43,289 nucleotides of DNA. It comes from Nemertoderma westbladi (taxonomy: Eukaryota; Xenacoelomorpha; Nemertodermatida; Nemertodermatidae). The DNA lies in the NCBI GenBank assembly GCA_032718475.1, contig JAUCBJ010002049.1, positions 1 to 43,289 on the forward strand. The letters are read 5' to 3'. Positions within the stretch are counted from its first letter, which is position 1; the number at the start of each line of letters is the position of its first letter. The position numbers and the translations under genes were made by a program. A model generated the notes under the pieces. That model was given only the letters and a program-made list of their open reading frames with translations, was not told the DNA's origin and did not search any database. Shown here one piece after another: positions 8,344 through 18,139 of the stretch.

Positions 8344-11169
8344 CCAACAAAGCCATTGGTGAATCTGAGGCAAGTCACTAGACTAGCCTCAGTAAACACC
8401 CTAACACTCGGGTCCCCAATGCGACAAGGTGAGCTGACTGCCTTGGCAGATAAGCTTTCTCTTAGTGCAGTAGGTGTTCAAGAGCACCGAATGCAGACTG
8501 GACAGACTGATGAGGTTCTGATTAAGGACATGGGGGGCGGTTGGCGACTCGCCCTCGCGTCAGCAGATGATAGTGGCAATGGTGGAATTGGTCTATTGAT
8601 GAATCCAACTGCACATGCAGCATTGGACAAAATAGACCAAATCTCTAACCGCATCATCCGTTGCCACTTCTCATGTTCTGGAAGACTGGCTAAGAAGTTT
8701 CCTAAGGTGGTTCTGATTGTGTGCTACTCTCCAACTAGTGTTGCCCCTGTAGAGGAGGTGGAAAATTTCTACCACAATCTACAAGCAGCTACTGATGGAG
8801 TGGATCAGCATGCATTCTTAACATTCCTGGGAGACTTTAATGCAAGTCTGCATCAATCACCTACATCGCCCTGGGTCTATAGCAATAGTGTTAACCGAAA
8901 TTCTGTCCATCTTCAGGATTTTATCTCTGGAAATGGATTGTTTTCGGCTGGAACCCAGTTCAAGAAGCGAACTGGAAAGCTATGGACTCATAGTGGACCC
9001 AGTGGTCACAAGTCCCAGATAGACCATATTCTGTTTCGTAGGAAATACAGGAGCTCTATACAAGACTGTAATGCATTTACACTTCGACCCTTCTCCAGTG
9101 ATCACCGCCTTATTGTGGCCAAGGTAAGACTAAGTCTGCGTGCTAGCAGAACAACGAAATCTGCCTTGCCGCGGCATGACTGGTCCTCTCTGTTGCAACA
9201 GCCAAGTGTGAGATCCAGCTTCACACTACAGCTGAGCAACAGGTATGAGGCTCTTGCCTCTGAGGCGGCAGATCACTGTGAGGGCTATACTGCCTTTACA
9301 GAAGCAGTTAAGTTAGCAGCTGCAGAAACAGTTCCTGTATACCCTCGAAACAGGAAAAGGGCCACCTGGACTGACAACAAAATTCAGAAGTGCCGAAATG
9401 ACCTTCATAAGGCGCAGAAAGAGTCCCGACTCAAACAGACTACAGCGGCCAAGAATGCAGTTAAGGCTGCATCTAGGTCCCTGAACAGGCAGTACTCTGC
9501 TAATCTACAGGAGCTAATAAACCAACAGGTTGATGCCATCAATGATGCTGACGACAGCAGGCAATCATCCCAGGCATGGAAATCGATAAATCTGCTTACT
9601 GGGCGGAAAAGCAAACCAACCACAAAGGTTAAGGCTGAATCACCAGCCGATCGCCTCAATGGTTGGAAAGCCCACTTTGAAAAGCTCCTCAATAATGACA
9701 GGGTATTGCCTGATAACTTTATAGAAGTAAAAGTGTCTGAGTCTGTACTCCCAGATATTCCCATTGGCGATATCTCCTTTGCAGAAGTGAAGGCTGCTGC
9801 AAAGAGCATTAAGACCAATCGTGCCAGTGGAGTAGATGGTGTTCCCCCTGAGGTCTTTAAAATACCTGAGTGTTTAAAGCTCATCTATCCCATCATAGTA
9901 GACATGTACCGAACAACAAGAGTCCCACAAGAAATGAAAACAAATAAGTTGGTGCCAGTTCCCAAGAAGGGCAACCTAACACTCAATGGTTCTTTTCGGG
10001 GAATCTCATTGATCTCGATTGCTGCAAAGCTATACAATAGGATTCTATTAAATCGCATCAGGGATCCCATTGAGAGACTGCTCCGTGGAAATCAGAATGG
10101 GTTCCGTAAAGGTCGTGGGACCATGGAGCCCATTTTGGCACTTAGAAGGATAATTGAAGAGTTATCAAAAAAGAAAGACAGGCATCTGGCTGTTATCTTT
10201 GTTGACTTCTTCAAGGCCTTTGATTCAGTCTCTCGCTCACGTATGTTCAGCATACTTTCATTATATGGGATTCCTGATGAAATTATTGCAGCAATCAGAT
10301 CAGTATACGATGGTTCGACCACATTTGTGTCTACTGTTGACGGTGACACAGAACCATTTGAAGTGTTATGGGGCGTCCTCCAAGGAGACACACTTGCACC
10401 ATTCTTGTTCATTATTGTGGTTGACTATGTTCTACGCATGTCCTTAGATCATTATAATGATGATGGGGTGATGATAACTCCACCAACTGGCTCCAGAAGT
10501 CGAGGAAATCCGGCCAAGTACCTAACTGATCTAGACTTTGCTGATGACTTAGGAGTACTCTCAGAATCATTAGAGGGAGCCCAACGGCTCCTCAGCTCAT
10601 TAGAACATGCTGCTTCTAGTGTTGGTCTTTTTATTAACTCCAGAAAGACCAAAATTCTGACAGTTAACTTTGAAAGTCCTCAGCAAGTCTCTGATCGGAT
10701 GAGCATAAGCTCAAAGGATGGTATGCTTGAGCATGTGGACGACTTCTGTTACCTGGGATCATGGATCCGGAAGTCAGGTGAGGACCTTCGAATACGTAAG
10801 GGAAAGGCATGGGCAGCCTTGAATAGGCTTTCCAGGATTTGGAAGTCACCGAGAATTAATCGGAAACTTAAGGTCCGATTATTTAGAGCAGCAGTAGTTC
10901 CAGTACTCCTCTACGGGAGTCCATGCTGGGCTCTAACTGCTGAGGACACCAAATCTCTGGATGGCACATTCACAAGAATGCTACGCCGGGTTCATTGTGT
11001 CAAGTACAATGCACACATCTCCAACCAGACACTATATAACATTGGAGGTGTCTCATTGGTTCCCCCAAGCTTGACACTAGAACAAAATCGCCTCCGCTTT
11101 GCAGGACATTGCTTTGCCGTGAGGACCAGCCAGTGCATAATCTTGTACTTTGGCAGCCTCATGGAGTGA
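8344..11169 (+). CDS. AP endonuclease-reverse transcriptase (RTE-like LINE)
   Basis: About 940 codons open after the TGA at 8341; no ATG precedes the conserved start of the endonuclease domain, and the first in-frame ATG (8419) would remove part of it. Domains in order: exonuclease-endonuclease-phosphatase nickase (residues ~5-260, with VGVQEHR, LGDFNAS, SQIDHILF and SSDHRL), linker, reverse transcriptase (~480-760: ASGVDGVPPE, FRGISLIS, NQNGFRKGRGT, FVDFFKAFDS, LQGDTLAPFLF, FADD at about 727-730), then thumb (VLLYGSPCWAL) and C-terminal RLRFAGHC. These nick the target and copy the element's RNA in place. The two aspartates of FADD are intact. Near 11107-11115 the frame shifts, so the ORF ends early at 11169 while the conserved tail continues in another frame. 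Confidence 0.92.
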   Translation, partial: PTKPLVNLRQVTRLASVNTLTLGSPMRQGELTALADKLSLSAVGVQEHRMQTGQTDEVLIKDMGGGWRLALASADDSGNGGIGLLMNPTAHAALDKIDQISNRIIRCHFSCSGRLAKKFPKVVLIVCYSPTSVAPVEEVENFYHNLQAATDGVDQHAFLTFLGDFNASLHQSPTSPWVYSNSVNRNSVHLQDFISGNGLFSAGTQFKKRTGKLWTHSGPSGHKSQIDHILFRRKYRSSIQDCNAFTLRPFSSDHRLIVAKVRLSLRASRTTKSALPRHDWSSLLQQPSVRSSFTLQLSNRYEALASEAADHCEGYTAFTEAVKLAAAETVPVYPRNRKRATWTDNKIQKCRNDLHKAQKESRLKQTTAAKNAVKAASRSLNRQYSANLQELINQQVDAINDADDSRQSSQAWKSINLLTGRKSKPTTKVKAESPADRLNGWKAHFEKLLNNDRVLPDNFIEVKVSESVLPDIPIGDISFAEVKAAAKSIKTNRASGVDGVPPEVFKIPECLKLIYPIIVDMYRTTRVPQEMKTNKLVPVPKKGNLTLNGSFRGISLISIAAKLYNRILLNRIRDPIERLLRGNQNGFRKGRGTMEPILALRRIIEELSKKKDRHLAVIFVDFFKAFDSVSRSRMFSILSLYGIPDEIIAAIRSVYDGSTTFVSTVDGDTEPFEVLWGVLQGDTLAPFLFIIVVDYVLRMSLDHYNDDGVMITPPTGSRSRGNPAKYLTDLDFADDLGVLSESLEGAQRLLSSLEHAASSVGLFINSRKTKILTVNFESPQQVSDRMSISSKDGMLEHVDDFCYLGSWIRKSGEDLRIRKGKAWAALNRLSRIWKSPRINRKLKVRLFRAAVVPVLLYGSPCWALTAEDTKSLDGTFTRMLRRVHCVKYNAHISNQTLYNIGGVSLVPPSLTLEQNRLRFAGHCFAVRTSQCIILYFGSLME

Positions 11170-11315
11170 ATAAGCATGGTGGACAGCCCATGACTTTCTT
11201 GAGACGCATCTTAAAGGACACTGGCCTTGAAGATGCGGATGATCTAGCAAATGTCATGGGTGATAGGGAGTTGTGGCGGTGCAATTTTGTTGACAAGCCG
11301 GTACAGCATTCTTAA
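11109..11315 (+). pseudogene. C-terminal tail of the RTE-like ORF, shifted frame
   Basis: REDQPVHNLVLWQPHG, GQPMTFLRRILKDTG and VMGDRELWR are the standard last ~65 residues of RTE-type ORFs, here one frame away from the main ORF. A small indel around 11107-11115 breaks continuity. A stop follows about 25 bp before the (TAG)n tail. Confidence 0.8.
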
Positions 11316-11394
11316 AAATGCAGCTGCAATGCAGCATGCCGATCCTAGTAGTAGTAGTTGTAGTAAGTAACCTATCGATATACTATACTGTATG

Positions 11395-11732
11395 TGGGGC
11401 GAACCACGATGTGAGCGAAGCCTTAGCATATGGGTGCCATTAACGAGTTGTCTGTCGCCGTCGTCGTCTGTCGTCGTCGTCTGTCGTCGTCGTAAATATT
11501 TGATCGCTAATAACTCGGTTATTCCTTGATGAAATTAAACGAAACTTGGTATGTATGTAGTCCGTCAAAAGTTTAGAAAGAATCTGAAGTTCGTAAAAAA
11601 CGAACGAACGCAACGAAGCACAAGAGGAGGACGAGTATTGTGTTGAAGACTTCTGACTAACGGCAGACAACTCGTTAATGGTATCCATATGCTAAAGGCT
11701 TTGCTCACTGCGTGCGAACGTGTACTTTATAT
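11395..11732. mobile_element. MITE with ~55-bp TIRs
   Basis: The left end GGGGCGAACCACGATGTGAG continues to CCATTAACGAGTTGTCTG; the right end contains the reverse complement (CAGACAACTCGTTAATGG through GCTTTGCTCACTGCGTGCG). Between them lie a (GTCGTC)n stretch and the core TAATAACTCGG, GATGAAA, AAACTTGGTATGTATG, GTCAAAAGTTTAGAAA, which recurs inside the repeat units at 18.8-24.3 kb with different TIRs. No ORF is supported. Confidence 0.7.
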
Positions 11733-11923
11733 GAAGTGAGTTATTGCTAACAGAGTTGAACCCACAAATCCAAAAATAGTTTTCGAAAACCGTACAATTA
11801 ATTGAATGAAAACAATAGACATAAATAATATAATAGTCACCTATGATAGGGATACAATACAAGCAATGGTATAGTTAAATTAATTGATTAAAATTAAGAG
11901 AAATAAGATAAATTATGAGAGAG

Positions 11924-11945
11924 GTGTCAATTAATGACACCTTAT
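11924..11945. repeat. palindrome AGGTGTCAATTAATGACACCT
   Basis: Near-perfect 21-22 bp palindrome; part of it (TAATTGACACTC) recurs inverted near 11974. It may be the end of the iteron-bearing sequence that follows. Confidence 0.45.
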
Positions 11946-12011
11946 GCCTTGTACGGCTCTGCGACGCTTAGAGCTAATTGACACTCATCGGGTCTTGAAA
12001 AATAACGCAAG

Positions 12012-12285
12012 TGTTAAAAATATCGAGAGTAAAAATATCGAGAGTAAAAATATCGAGTGTTAAAAATATCGAGAGTAAAAATATCGATATTTTTACTCTC
12101 GATAGTTTTACTCGCGATATTTTTAATATTTTTACTCTCGATATTTTTACTCTCGATATTTTTACTCTCGATATTTTTGCTCTCTATATTTTTACTCGAT
12201 AAATTTTAACCCGCGATATTTTTAAATTTTTCAACACGCGATATTTTTACTCGCGATATTTTTCATTTCTCGATATTTTTCAATA
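12012..12285. repeat. inverted array of TATTTTTACTCTCGA iterons
   Basis: About four copies of GAGAGTAAAAATATC point one way (12015-12083) and about ten of GATATTTTTACTCTC point the other (12084-12285), meeting at AAAATATCGATATTTT. Iterated short units in inverted blocks are typical of TIR ends of some DNA transposons. Here both blocks touch, as if nothing remains between them. Confidence 0.7.
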
Positions 12286-12621
12286 TAATCACACTTGCAA
12301 CTATAGATCTATACATATACTTTATGTATTGTAATATGTTATGTATGTTGTGTTGTAATATGTTGTAATATATTAATATGTATGTAGTATATCGTTTTTA
12401 CTGCCAAAATAGGCTCAATAAACCATTCTGGTTCATACATAGAGGCCCACTGATTAAAAATTACCGAATTTTTGACATTCTACCCATTTATGTACAAGTA
12501 ATGTATGGACATGTATGGAATAATCTGTGAGGGTTGACTTTATTCTACAACTACAGGTCTGAAGTATAATAGTCTGACACTGCACACTACTGTCACTGAG
12601 AAGCAACATTAATTACACATA

Positions 12622-12969
12622 ATGGCATCTGAAATAATAGTAAATGAATCTGAAGACAATATACCAGTTCAATGGATACAAAATGTTTTACAAACATTCT
12701 ACAGGAAATCTATAAATATTCAAACTGTTCGGTTGAGGCCATTGGCAACAAGTCGCGGATGGATGAGTGAAGTCCTGGAGATCAGAGTTATTTACAAGGA
12801 TGAGTTATCTGATACCCCAATTCAACTTGATATGATAGCTAAACGTATGCCGGGTGAAGATGCTCTCGAAGGTGTTGCGAAAGAAATACGTATCGACGTT
12901 CTTGAGGCAAGGTTCTATAATGTTGTTCTGCAACTTTTGGAGCAGCTTATTAAAGACCATGTTAGAAAT
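12622..12969 (+). CDS. EcKinase/CHK-like (APH-fold) gene, exon 1
   Basis: The ATG at 12622 opens a frame reading WIQNVLQTFY, ATSRGWMSEVLEIRVIY, QLDMIAKRMPG and VLEARFYNVVLQLLEQL. This is the N-lobe of ecdysteroid-kinase-like/CHK proteins: a glycine-containing turn, a beta strand, a Lys strand and then the F/Y-rich helix. These are small-molecule kinases of the aminoglycoside phosphotransferase fold. I place the donor at 12970 (AAT followed by GTTAGT, phase 0), which joins in frame with exon 2 and gives the usual helix-to-strand spacing. The open frame actually continues to 13257, but from about 13060 it reads as LINE sequence. The exact donor is inferred. Confidence 0.65.
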
Positions 12970-13049
12970 GTTAGTAAACAAGAAAATAATAATAGCAGCG
13001 ATGCTAATAATATTCCCGGAGATACTATTGTTAAACAAATAATTAGATG

Positions 13050-14350
13050 CATTGATGGGTGGTATTCATGGCAATATTGCTCCTCTGATATTACAGACCG
13101 TAACAAATTTGGCAGCTTCTACGATGAATTCACTTTTATTTGTAAAAATAACCTCCCTCGTATGCCCATTCCCAAAAGGGCTGTCGCTAAAAAACCGTGG
13201 CTTACCCGTGGACTACTGTTCGTCATTCGTAAAAAAAAATGTTATATGATATTATGACAAACAAAAACAAAAAAATCCGAGTAGTGATAATCATCTTTAA
13301 ATCATGTCGCAACAAATTAACTAGCTTACTTAGAACTGCTGAAAAAAAATACTACGAATCCCAATTTACTACTAATTCGAATAATATACTATTAACACTT
13401 CTAAATCGCTCTAATAGTCCTCAGTTCCTAAACAACTACAGTAAATATCTCCCACGACCCCTCAATCTATTACGTGTCCAGTTCTATTGCCATAGCTAAT
13501 CATTTTAATTATTTTTTTCTACCAACGGTTTTTCCTTAGCTTCCCAACTCCCCTCCTCTTCCCGTTGCCCAACTCGTCACATTTGCCAACCTCGACCTAA
13601 CTCTTTAATAAGATCCATTATAATGTTCTGCAACTCCGTGAAACTTCCTCCTCGAACGACGAATTCTCACTAACTTTAGCTAAACTTGCTGCTCCTTATA
13701 CCTTTTCACACCTCGCGACATTGATTAACCGAAGTATACGACAAGGCCATTTTCCAAATTATCACTCAAGTAATATTCCAAATATTCACTCACTCGAGGT
13801 GTCGAAACACATACCAGGCCATAAAGGTGGTGACCCATTTCTTGCTTCGAACTACCGTTCCATATCCTTATTCTCTGTTTTTCAACAAAATTTTTGAGTC
13901 TGTAATTTATTTACAATTAATTTCTTATATAGACAAATATAATGGGCTATCTCTCAATCAATTCGGCTTTCGTAAGAAATGTACTACCTCCTATGCAATT
14001 CTAAATATTGTTGAATCTATTCGTAAAGCAAACGCCAGAGCTCATGTCTGTTTGTTGATTTAAAAAAAGCTTTCGACACGTTAGATCATCCCATACTTTT
14101 AAAAAAAACTGACGTTACATGGCTTTCGTGTGACACCTCTCACAACCGACAGCAGCAATTTTCTATAGATAATTATCTCTCTCTTCTCTCAGGTCTATTA
14201 CTTGTGGAATTCTCCAAGGATCGGTCCTCGGGCTGATCCTATTCTTATTATATGTAAACGATCTTCCCAATTGCACTTCTTCCTTGGTTACCCTGTTTGC
14301 TGAGGACTCAACCCTTATGCGCCATGGGCAGCTTCTTCTTCCTCTAATCA
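13050..14350 (+). pseudogene. decayed L2/CR1-like LINE reverse transcriptase in intron 1
   Basis: In shifting frames it shows FYDEFTFICKNNLPR...KKPWLTRGLL (13118-13220), then a pre-RT linker, ASNYRSISL (~13845), LNQFGFRKKCTTSYAIL (~13957), a broken DLKKAFDTLDHPIL block (~14057-14100), a degenerate GIPQGS-like block and LFAEDSTLM (~14290). The polymerase box is FAED, so its second Asp is Glu. There are many frameshifts, one at the A8 run near 13231. It lies in the same orientation as the kinase exons and between exons 1 and 2. 3' and 5' ends are not resolved. Confidence 0.8.
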
Positions 14351-14585
14351 ACTGGTACACACCCACTTGTATACTATATAATACACACCATAAAATATTG
14401 GTATTTCTCATGCTCCGTTATTATGCTTCCACAATATATCACGTAGATGACATATTACTAACAGATATTTAAGGTATCACTATTTATGCAGAGCAATTTT
14501 TTATCCTTTTCTCAAAATATGGTAAATTCTTCAAGGTTTATGTTTTTTAACCTATATTTTACTCACTAACATACTTATAATTTAG

Positions 14586-14751
14586 GAATCTGTAGATGAA
14601 CTGAAACTGAAGATACCGACATGTATATACGCAAACGATAAAGATGCGGAGATTGGCTCAATTATTTTAATGGTTGATATCCGGTCGCTTGGATTTGAGG
14701 AAAAGTGTCATATGATGGAAATAGGGTTTACGAAACGAGAATTTAATAAAG
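14586..14751 (+). CDS. EcKinase/CHK-like gene, exon 2
   Basis: The acceptor is a pyrimidine-rich tract ending TTTATAATTTAG, with CTAAC-like branch sequences upstream. The exon opens in phase 0 and reads ELKLKIPTCIYAND, SIILMVDIRSLGFE and GFTKREFNKG. This matches the family's IPKCYYA strand and the hinge segment xLVLEDL...GF, where the acidic residue of LEDL is retained as VDI. It ends before GTGGGT in phase 1, and exon 3 supplies the complementary phase. Confidence 0.7.
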
Positions 14752-14939
14752 GTGGGTACTTTAGCAATAAGTTGTCAGTTACAATTTACATTTTAGTAAT
14801 TGGCAGCACCGATGGTATGAGATTTTCCGCAGAAAGTTTCTCACTTCGTAAAGTTTTTAATGAGTTTAAATATAAGTTTGTATTCCAGATTCCAATAGGT
14901 AGTTGTTTTAACAGGAGGTTATTTTTCTAAATCTTACAT

Positions 14940-15165
14940 TTTCGATATTTGAGTAAGAGCGCTGATAAGTCTACGTCACTCGTTGATAACACGGACTTTA
15001 CTAATAAACGTTTGATGATCAGAGATTGGCCACAGATCGCCACGCATGGCTTGGCTATGCGTCAACATCATCGCGTTATAATCGCTCCAAAATTAATATG
15101 ATATGTAACCGCAAGGATAACGCTCTTCAAACATCTCATTATACAGATTAAATTAAATTAAATGA
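14940..15165. other. intronic sequence, nothing seen
   Basis: Intron 2 of the kinase-like gene; no ORF or structured repeat recognised before the dispersed repeat. Confidence 0.5.
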
Positions 15166-15169
15166 TGAA

Positions 15170-15465
15170 CAGGAGTCTTACACCCCCAATAAAAAATATA
15201 GAATCAGGACATTTAGTCTTCTCGACTTCTATACTTCTCGACCCCTAGGGTCATCGAAGAACAACAAACACACAAACACAAACAAATATAAATACATGCT
15301 AAACATACAGATATGTGTCGCAACCCTAACCCTAAGCCTACCCGCCATACACTAAATGATACCGTTAATAAACTGCACAATAGCTAAGCCTATATTCTAT
15401 AAGAAAATATATGACAATTTTGTCACCGTGAAAGGGGTATGACTGAGGCAAAAATAATTAATTTG
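15170..15465. repeat. dispersed repeat D, copy 2 (intron 2)
   Basis: Matches the copy at 5190-5500 along about 270 bp, including GAATCAGGACATTTAG, CGCAACCCTAACCCTAAG and the shared end TATGACAATTTTGTC. A ~20-bp CTCGACTTCTATACTTCTCG insertion distinguishes it. Confidence 0.75.
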
Positions 15466-16025
15466 TGAAAAATATGGTTGCGTTTCGGTGTCTTGGACCA
15501 GTACGCGCTAATCCTCGACACCTCGTCAGCTGGACAGGGAATTAGCCAAGCCTATCTATATTGCACCAATGACCTAAATTAATCGCACCATCAACTCTGT
15601 TACCACCTAGCCCAAACAGAAGTCAGACCACAGAACACAGGAACCCTATAGGCCTATGGTAAGTAAATATGTTACCAATGGAAAACTGGTAGAGTGCTAG
15701 GGCACACACACAGTACAAAATTTATATAAGATTTTAAGATTTGCAGTAATGTCGGAATGTCGGTAACATCAATTATCATATTATACAGATTGTCATTAGT
15801 TAGTTTGGCTGTCCTTCTTTGTGGGTTGGCTTTCATGGGGAGTGTTTAATTTTGACAGTTAAATTTCCCATTCTGGCTCCCTTTCTGTATCTGACTGCAT
15901 TTAATTCCAGCTACCAAAACTAAAATTATTTTGCCTACCACAGATTTTGCCAGAAGACGAAGGGTTTTTCAAAATGAATTTTTAAATTGATAAAATAATG
16001 ACTTTTTATTTGATTTTGTCTTTAG

Positions 16026-16188
16026 TTATTGATGAATTGGCGAAAATCCACGCCATTGGGTATGCTGTAAAGGAGTTTAAACCTGAGATGATTAAAGAGT
16101 TTGGGATTGATTGTCACGCAGCACTCGTAAAGGTAGTTACTTTGCAGAATTCGGATGAATTTGTTACTCAAGAAAGAAAAGCTTGGAG
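16026..16188 (+). CDS. EcKinase/CHK-like gene, exon 3
   Basis: The acceptor TTTGTCTTTAG precedes TT ATT GAT GAA, which with the phase-1 base of exon 2 gives VIDELAKIHAIGYAVKEFKPEM, the hallmark LAxLHAxSYAxKE helix of EcKinase/CHK proteins. The exon runs to a donor at 16189 (TTGGAG then GTAACG); an alternative donor is at 16133. The catalytic HGDxWxxN exon was not found downstream, where transposons fill at least the next 9 kb. The gene is therefore either very long or truncated. Confidence 0.7.
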
Positions 16189-16299
16189 GTAACGTTTGAA
16201 ATATATTGCATAATTAGTATTTCACTTCGACATTATTTCACTTAGAAATATCACATCCAATATAATAGATCAACCATCAAATAATAACGCATTCATATA

Positions 16300-17237
16300 G
16301 GATCTAGGACAATTCGGTCCCGGACAATTCGGTCCCGGACATTTCGGTCCGGAAAATTCGGTCCCGGACAATTCTGTCCGGAAAATTCGGTCCCGTACAA
16401 TTCGGTCCTAAAACACTAAATAAATGTGACCGAATTGTCCAGTACAGAATTGTCCGTGACCGAATTGTCCGGTTCCTGATAGAAACGTTTTAGCGTTTTT
16501 TAAAGTTTTTTTTGATATTGGTGAATGTTCTAGAACATTAGTAGATATATTTTTATGGTAGCTAGAATGTTGAAATGTAAAAAATACTGTATTTTTGTTA
16601 TTGGTAAGTGTTCGAGAACATTAGCTAGTGTTTTTTTACTAGCTAGTATTTCTTGGAAATTATATAAAAATTTATGAAAAAATTAATATTTCATAATTAG
16701 GTCTAAACTGTTGCAGAATATATTAATTACCAAAAATATTGATGATATTATAACAGTCCCTGAATGAGATCCAGCTATTATCTAGGATAATAATTTAGGC
16801 TTGTTAACCAACCAACAACACATACGCAACATATTAAAAAATCAGTTTTAAACATTTTAAATACATACTACAGTATTACTAGCTAGTAAATAATTCACAA
16901 GCTCCATAAAAAACACCATATACCGGTAGCTGCTACCATACAGTACTAAAAATGTTAACAAAACGATAACAATTTTTTAGTTTCAAAAAAATTCTAGCTA
17001 GTAAAAAAACACTAGCTAGTTGTTGCTACTATAAAAAAATATCTATTAGGGTTCTAAAACATTTACCATTATATAGTACCAATTATATTTGGTCACTGAC
17101 AATTCGGTCCCGGACAATTCGGTCCCATAAATAGGTATGTTTTGGGACCGAATTGCCCTAGTCAGTATCCGGACAATTCGGTCCCGGATAATTCAGTCCC
17201 AAAACACAAAAGTAATGGGACCGAATTGTCCTGCTTC
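16300..17237. mobile_element. 938-bp TIR element with perfect 10-bp target duplication
   Basis: CATTCATATA occurs at both 16290-16299 and 17238-17247, directly outside the ends. The termini are built from alternating GGACAATTCGGTCCC units: seven or so on the left, then an inverted block (16426-16480). Two similar blocks in both directions sit at the right (17097-17233). There is no coding capacity; the interior is AT-rich with paired CTAGCTAGT motifs. A 9-10 bp duplication fits Mutator-like elements, but the TIR start does not identify a family. It lies 112 bp downstream of kinase exon 3. Confidence 0.75.
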
Positions 17238-17404
17238 CATTCATATAATTCATTCCTAATTCAATTGTTTCCCGAATTGATCATGATAATATCGAATGTA
17301 TCATTGTATCAAACAACATTGTATCAATGAACATTCATCTACGTTAAATATATATTATATTATACAACATTATGATAATGCTCTCTATAGCGAAAAATTT
17401 CAAC

Positions 17405-17490
17405 CGATCCTACTTGGGCTCGAACCCGGTACCTAGGTTAATTCTACATTATTATTGTTTCTCCATTACATTACCAGCCCTGATATCTCA
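17405..17490 (-). other. tRNA-like B-box sequence, possibly SINE relic
   Basis: The minus strand reads GGTACCGGGTTCGAGCCC (about 17411-17428), a good T-arm/B-box. About 40 bp upstream TCAGGGCTGGTAATG could be a decayed A-box. The D and anticodon arms do not fold convincingly, so it is not called a tRNA gene. Confidence 0.3.
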
Positions 17491-17539
17491 AGTTATACAC
17501 GGTTTATATGATGTTATTAATCACACCATAATGTGATAT

Positions 17540-17800
17540 TGAAGTAATAATCATACCAGTATGATATTATTCACTCATTAACCAGAAGATACCTTCATGA
17601 AGTTCATTTTTCCTTACTTATGATTGAACTCTGCCTAAAACAATGGTGATCTGAAAAGTGAGAAGATAATTTCTTATTATATTAGCAATTTTACAGTTAC
17701 AGGACAACTATTACCTTTATTATTCATATTCATTTATTAACTAACGTCACATCTTATTTGAGTACATACCTATAACAATAACTTAATTAATTATTATTTA
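17540..17800. other. no gene seen
   Basis: AT-rich spacer preceding the repeat cluster; no ORF or repeat recognised. Confidence 0.5.
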
Positions 17801-17803
17801 TTG

Positions 17804-18090
17804 ATAACACGTTCGTGGGGCCTTCGCGCAGGACGAGGCCCAGTTATGAGATACAAATTAAAATTGAGCGACTGTATCACAAAATCAGTATTTGATAAAT
17901 TTAACCATACCGACATTCAATCAAGAAAGGGGGACAGTACGTGTTCAGCCCTTTTAATCTGCCCCCCCCCCCCCCCCCCCCTTCCTACCAACCAATACAT
18001 AACCGCGACATCTACCATCCAAGGGGTGGAAGGGTAGCATAAACTTATTTCCAATCACACGTTCAATATGCGAAGCCATGTGGTTTATAG
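17804..18090 (+). repeat. repeat family R, unit 1
   Basis: Begins ACACGTTCGTGGGGCCTTCG, continues CGAGGCCCAGTTATGAGATA, CGACTGTATCACAAAATCAG, CAGTACGTGTTCAGCCCTTT, a C-tract (about 17955-17979), CCAATACATAACCGCGACAT and GCGAAGCCATGTGGTTTATAGG. The flanking sequence before the start differs from the other units, which marks the left boundary. The first bases form a hairpin (GGGCCT...AGGCCC). No coding capacity. Confidence 0.8.
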
Positions 18091-18139
18091 GAAATATCGA
18101 GAATTCGAGAAAATCGAGAATACGAGAAACTCGATCGAA

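Larger units (their letters stand above)
7640..11365 (+). mobile_element. nearly full-length RTE-like non-LTR retrotransposon
   Basis: The order is GC-richer 5' UTR with monomer-like repeats, an ORF1-like frame, a long endonuclease/reverse-transcriptase ORF, a very short 3' UTR and a (TAG)n tail (GATCCTAGTAGTAGTAG near 11341). Short 3' UTRs, an FADD-type polymerase box and a microsatellite tail fit RTE-type LINEs; the assignment is by motif recognition, not phylogeny. The 5' boundary is approximate and I could not find a target duplication. The coding region is damaged only by one in-frame TGA between the frames and one frameshift near the 3' end, so it is young. Confidence 0.85.

Noticed and set aside
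9405-10652. Several minus-strand frames of 60-160 codons
   Set aside because: Antisense shadows of the RTE-like endonuclease/RT ORF.
15650-15670. Strong splice-donor match GGTAAGTAAA
   Set aside because: No open frame with kinase-like sequence precedes it, and exons 2 and 3 already join in phase without it.
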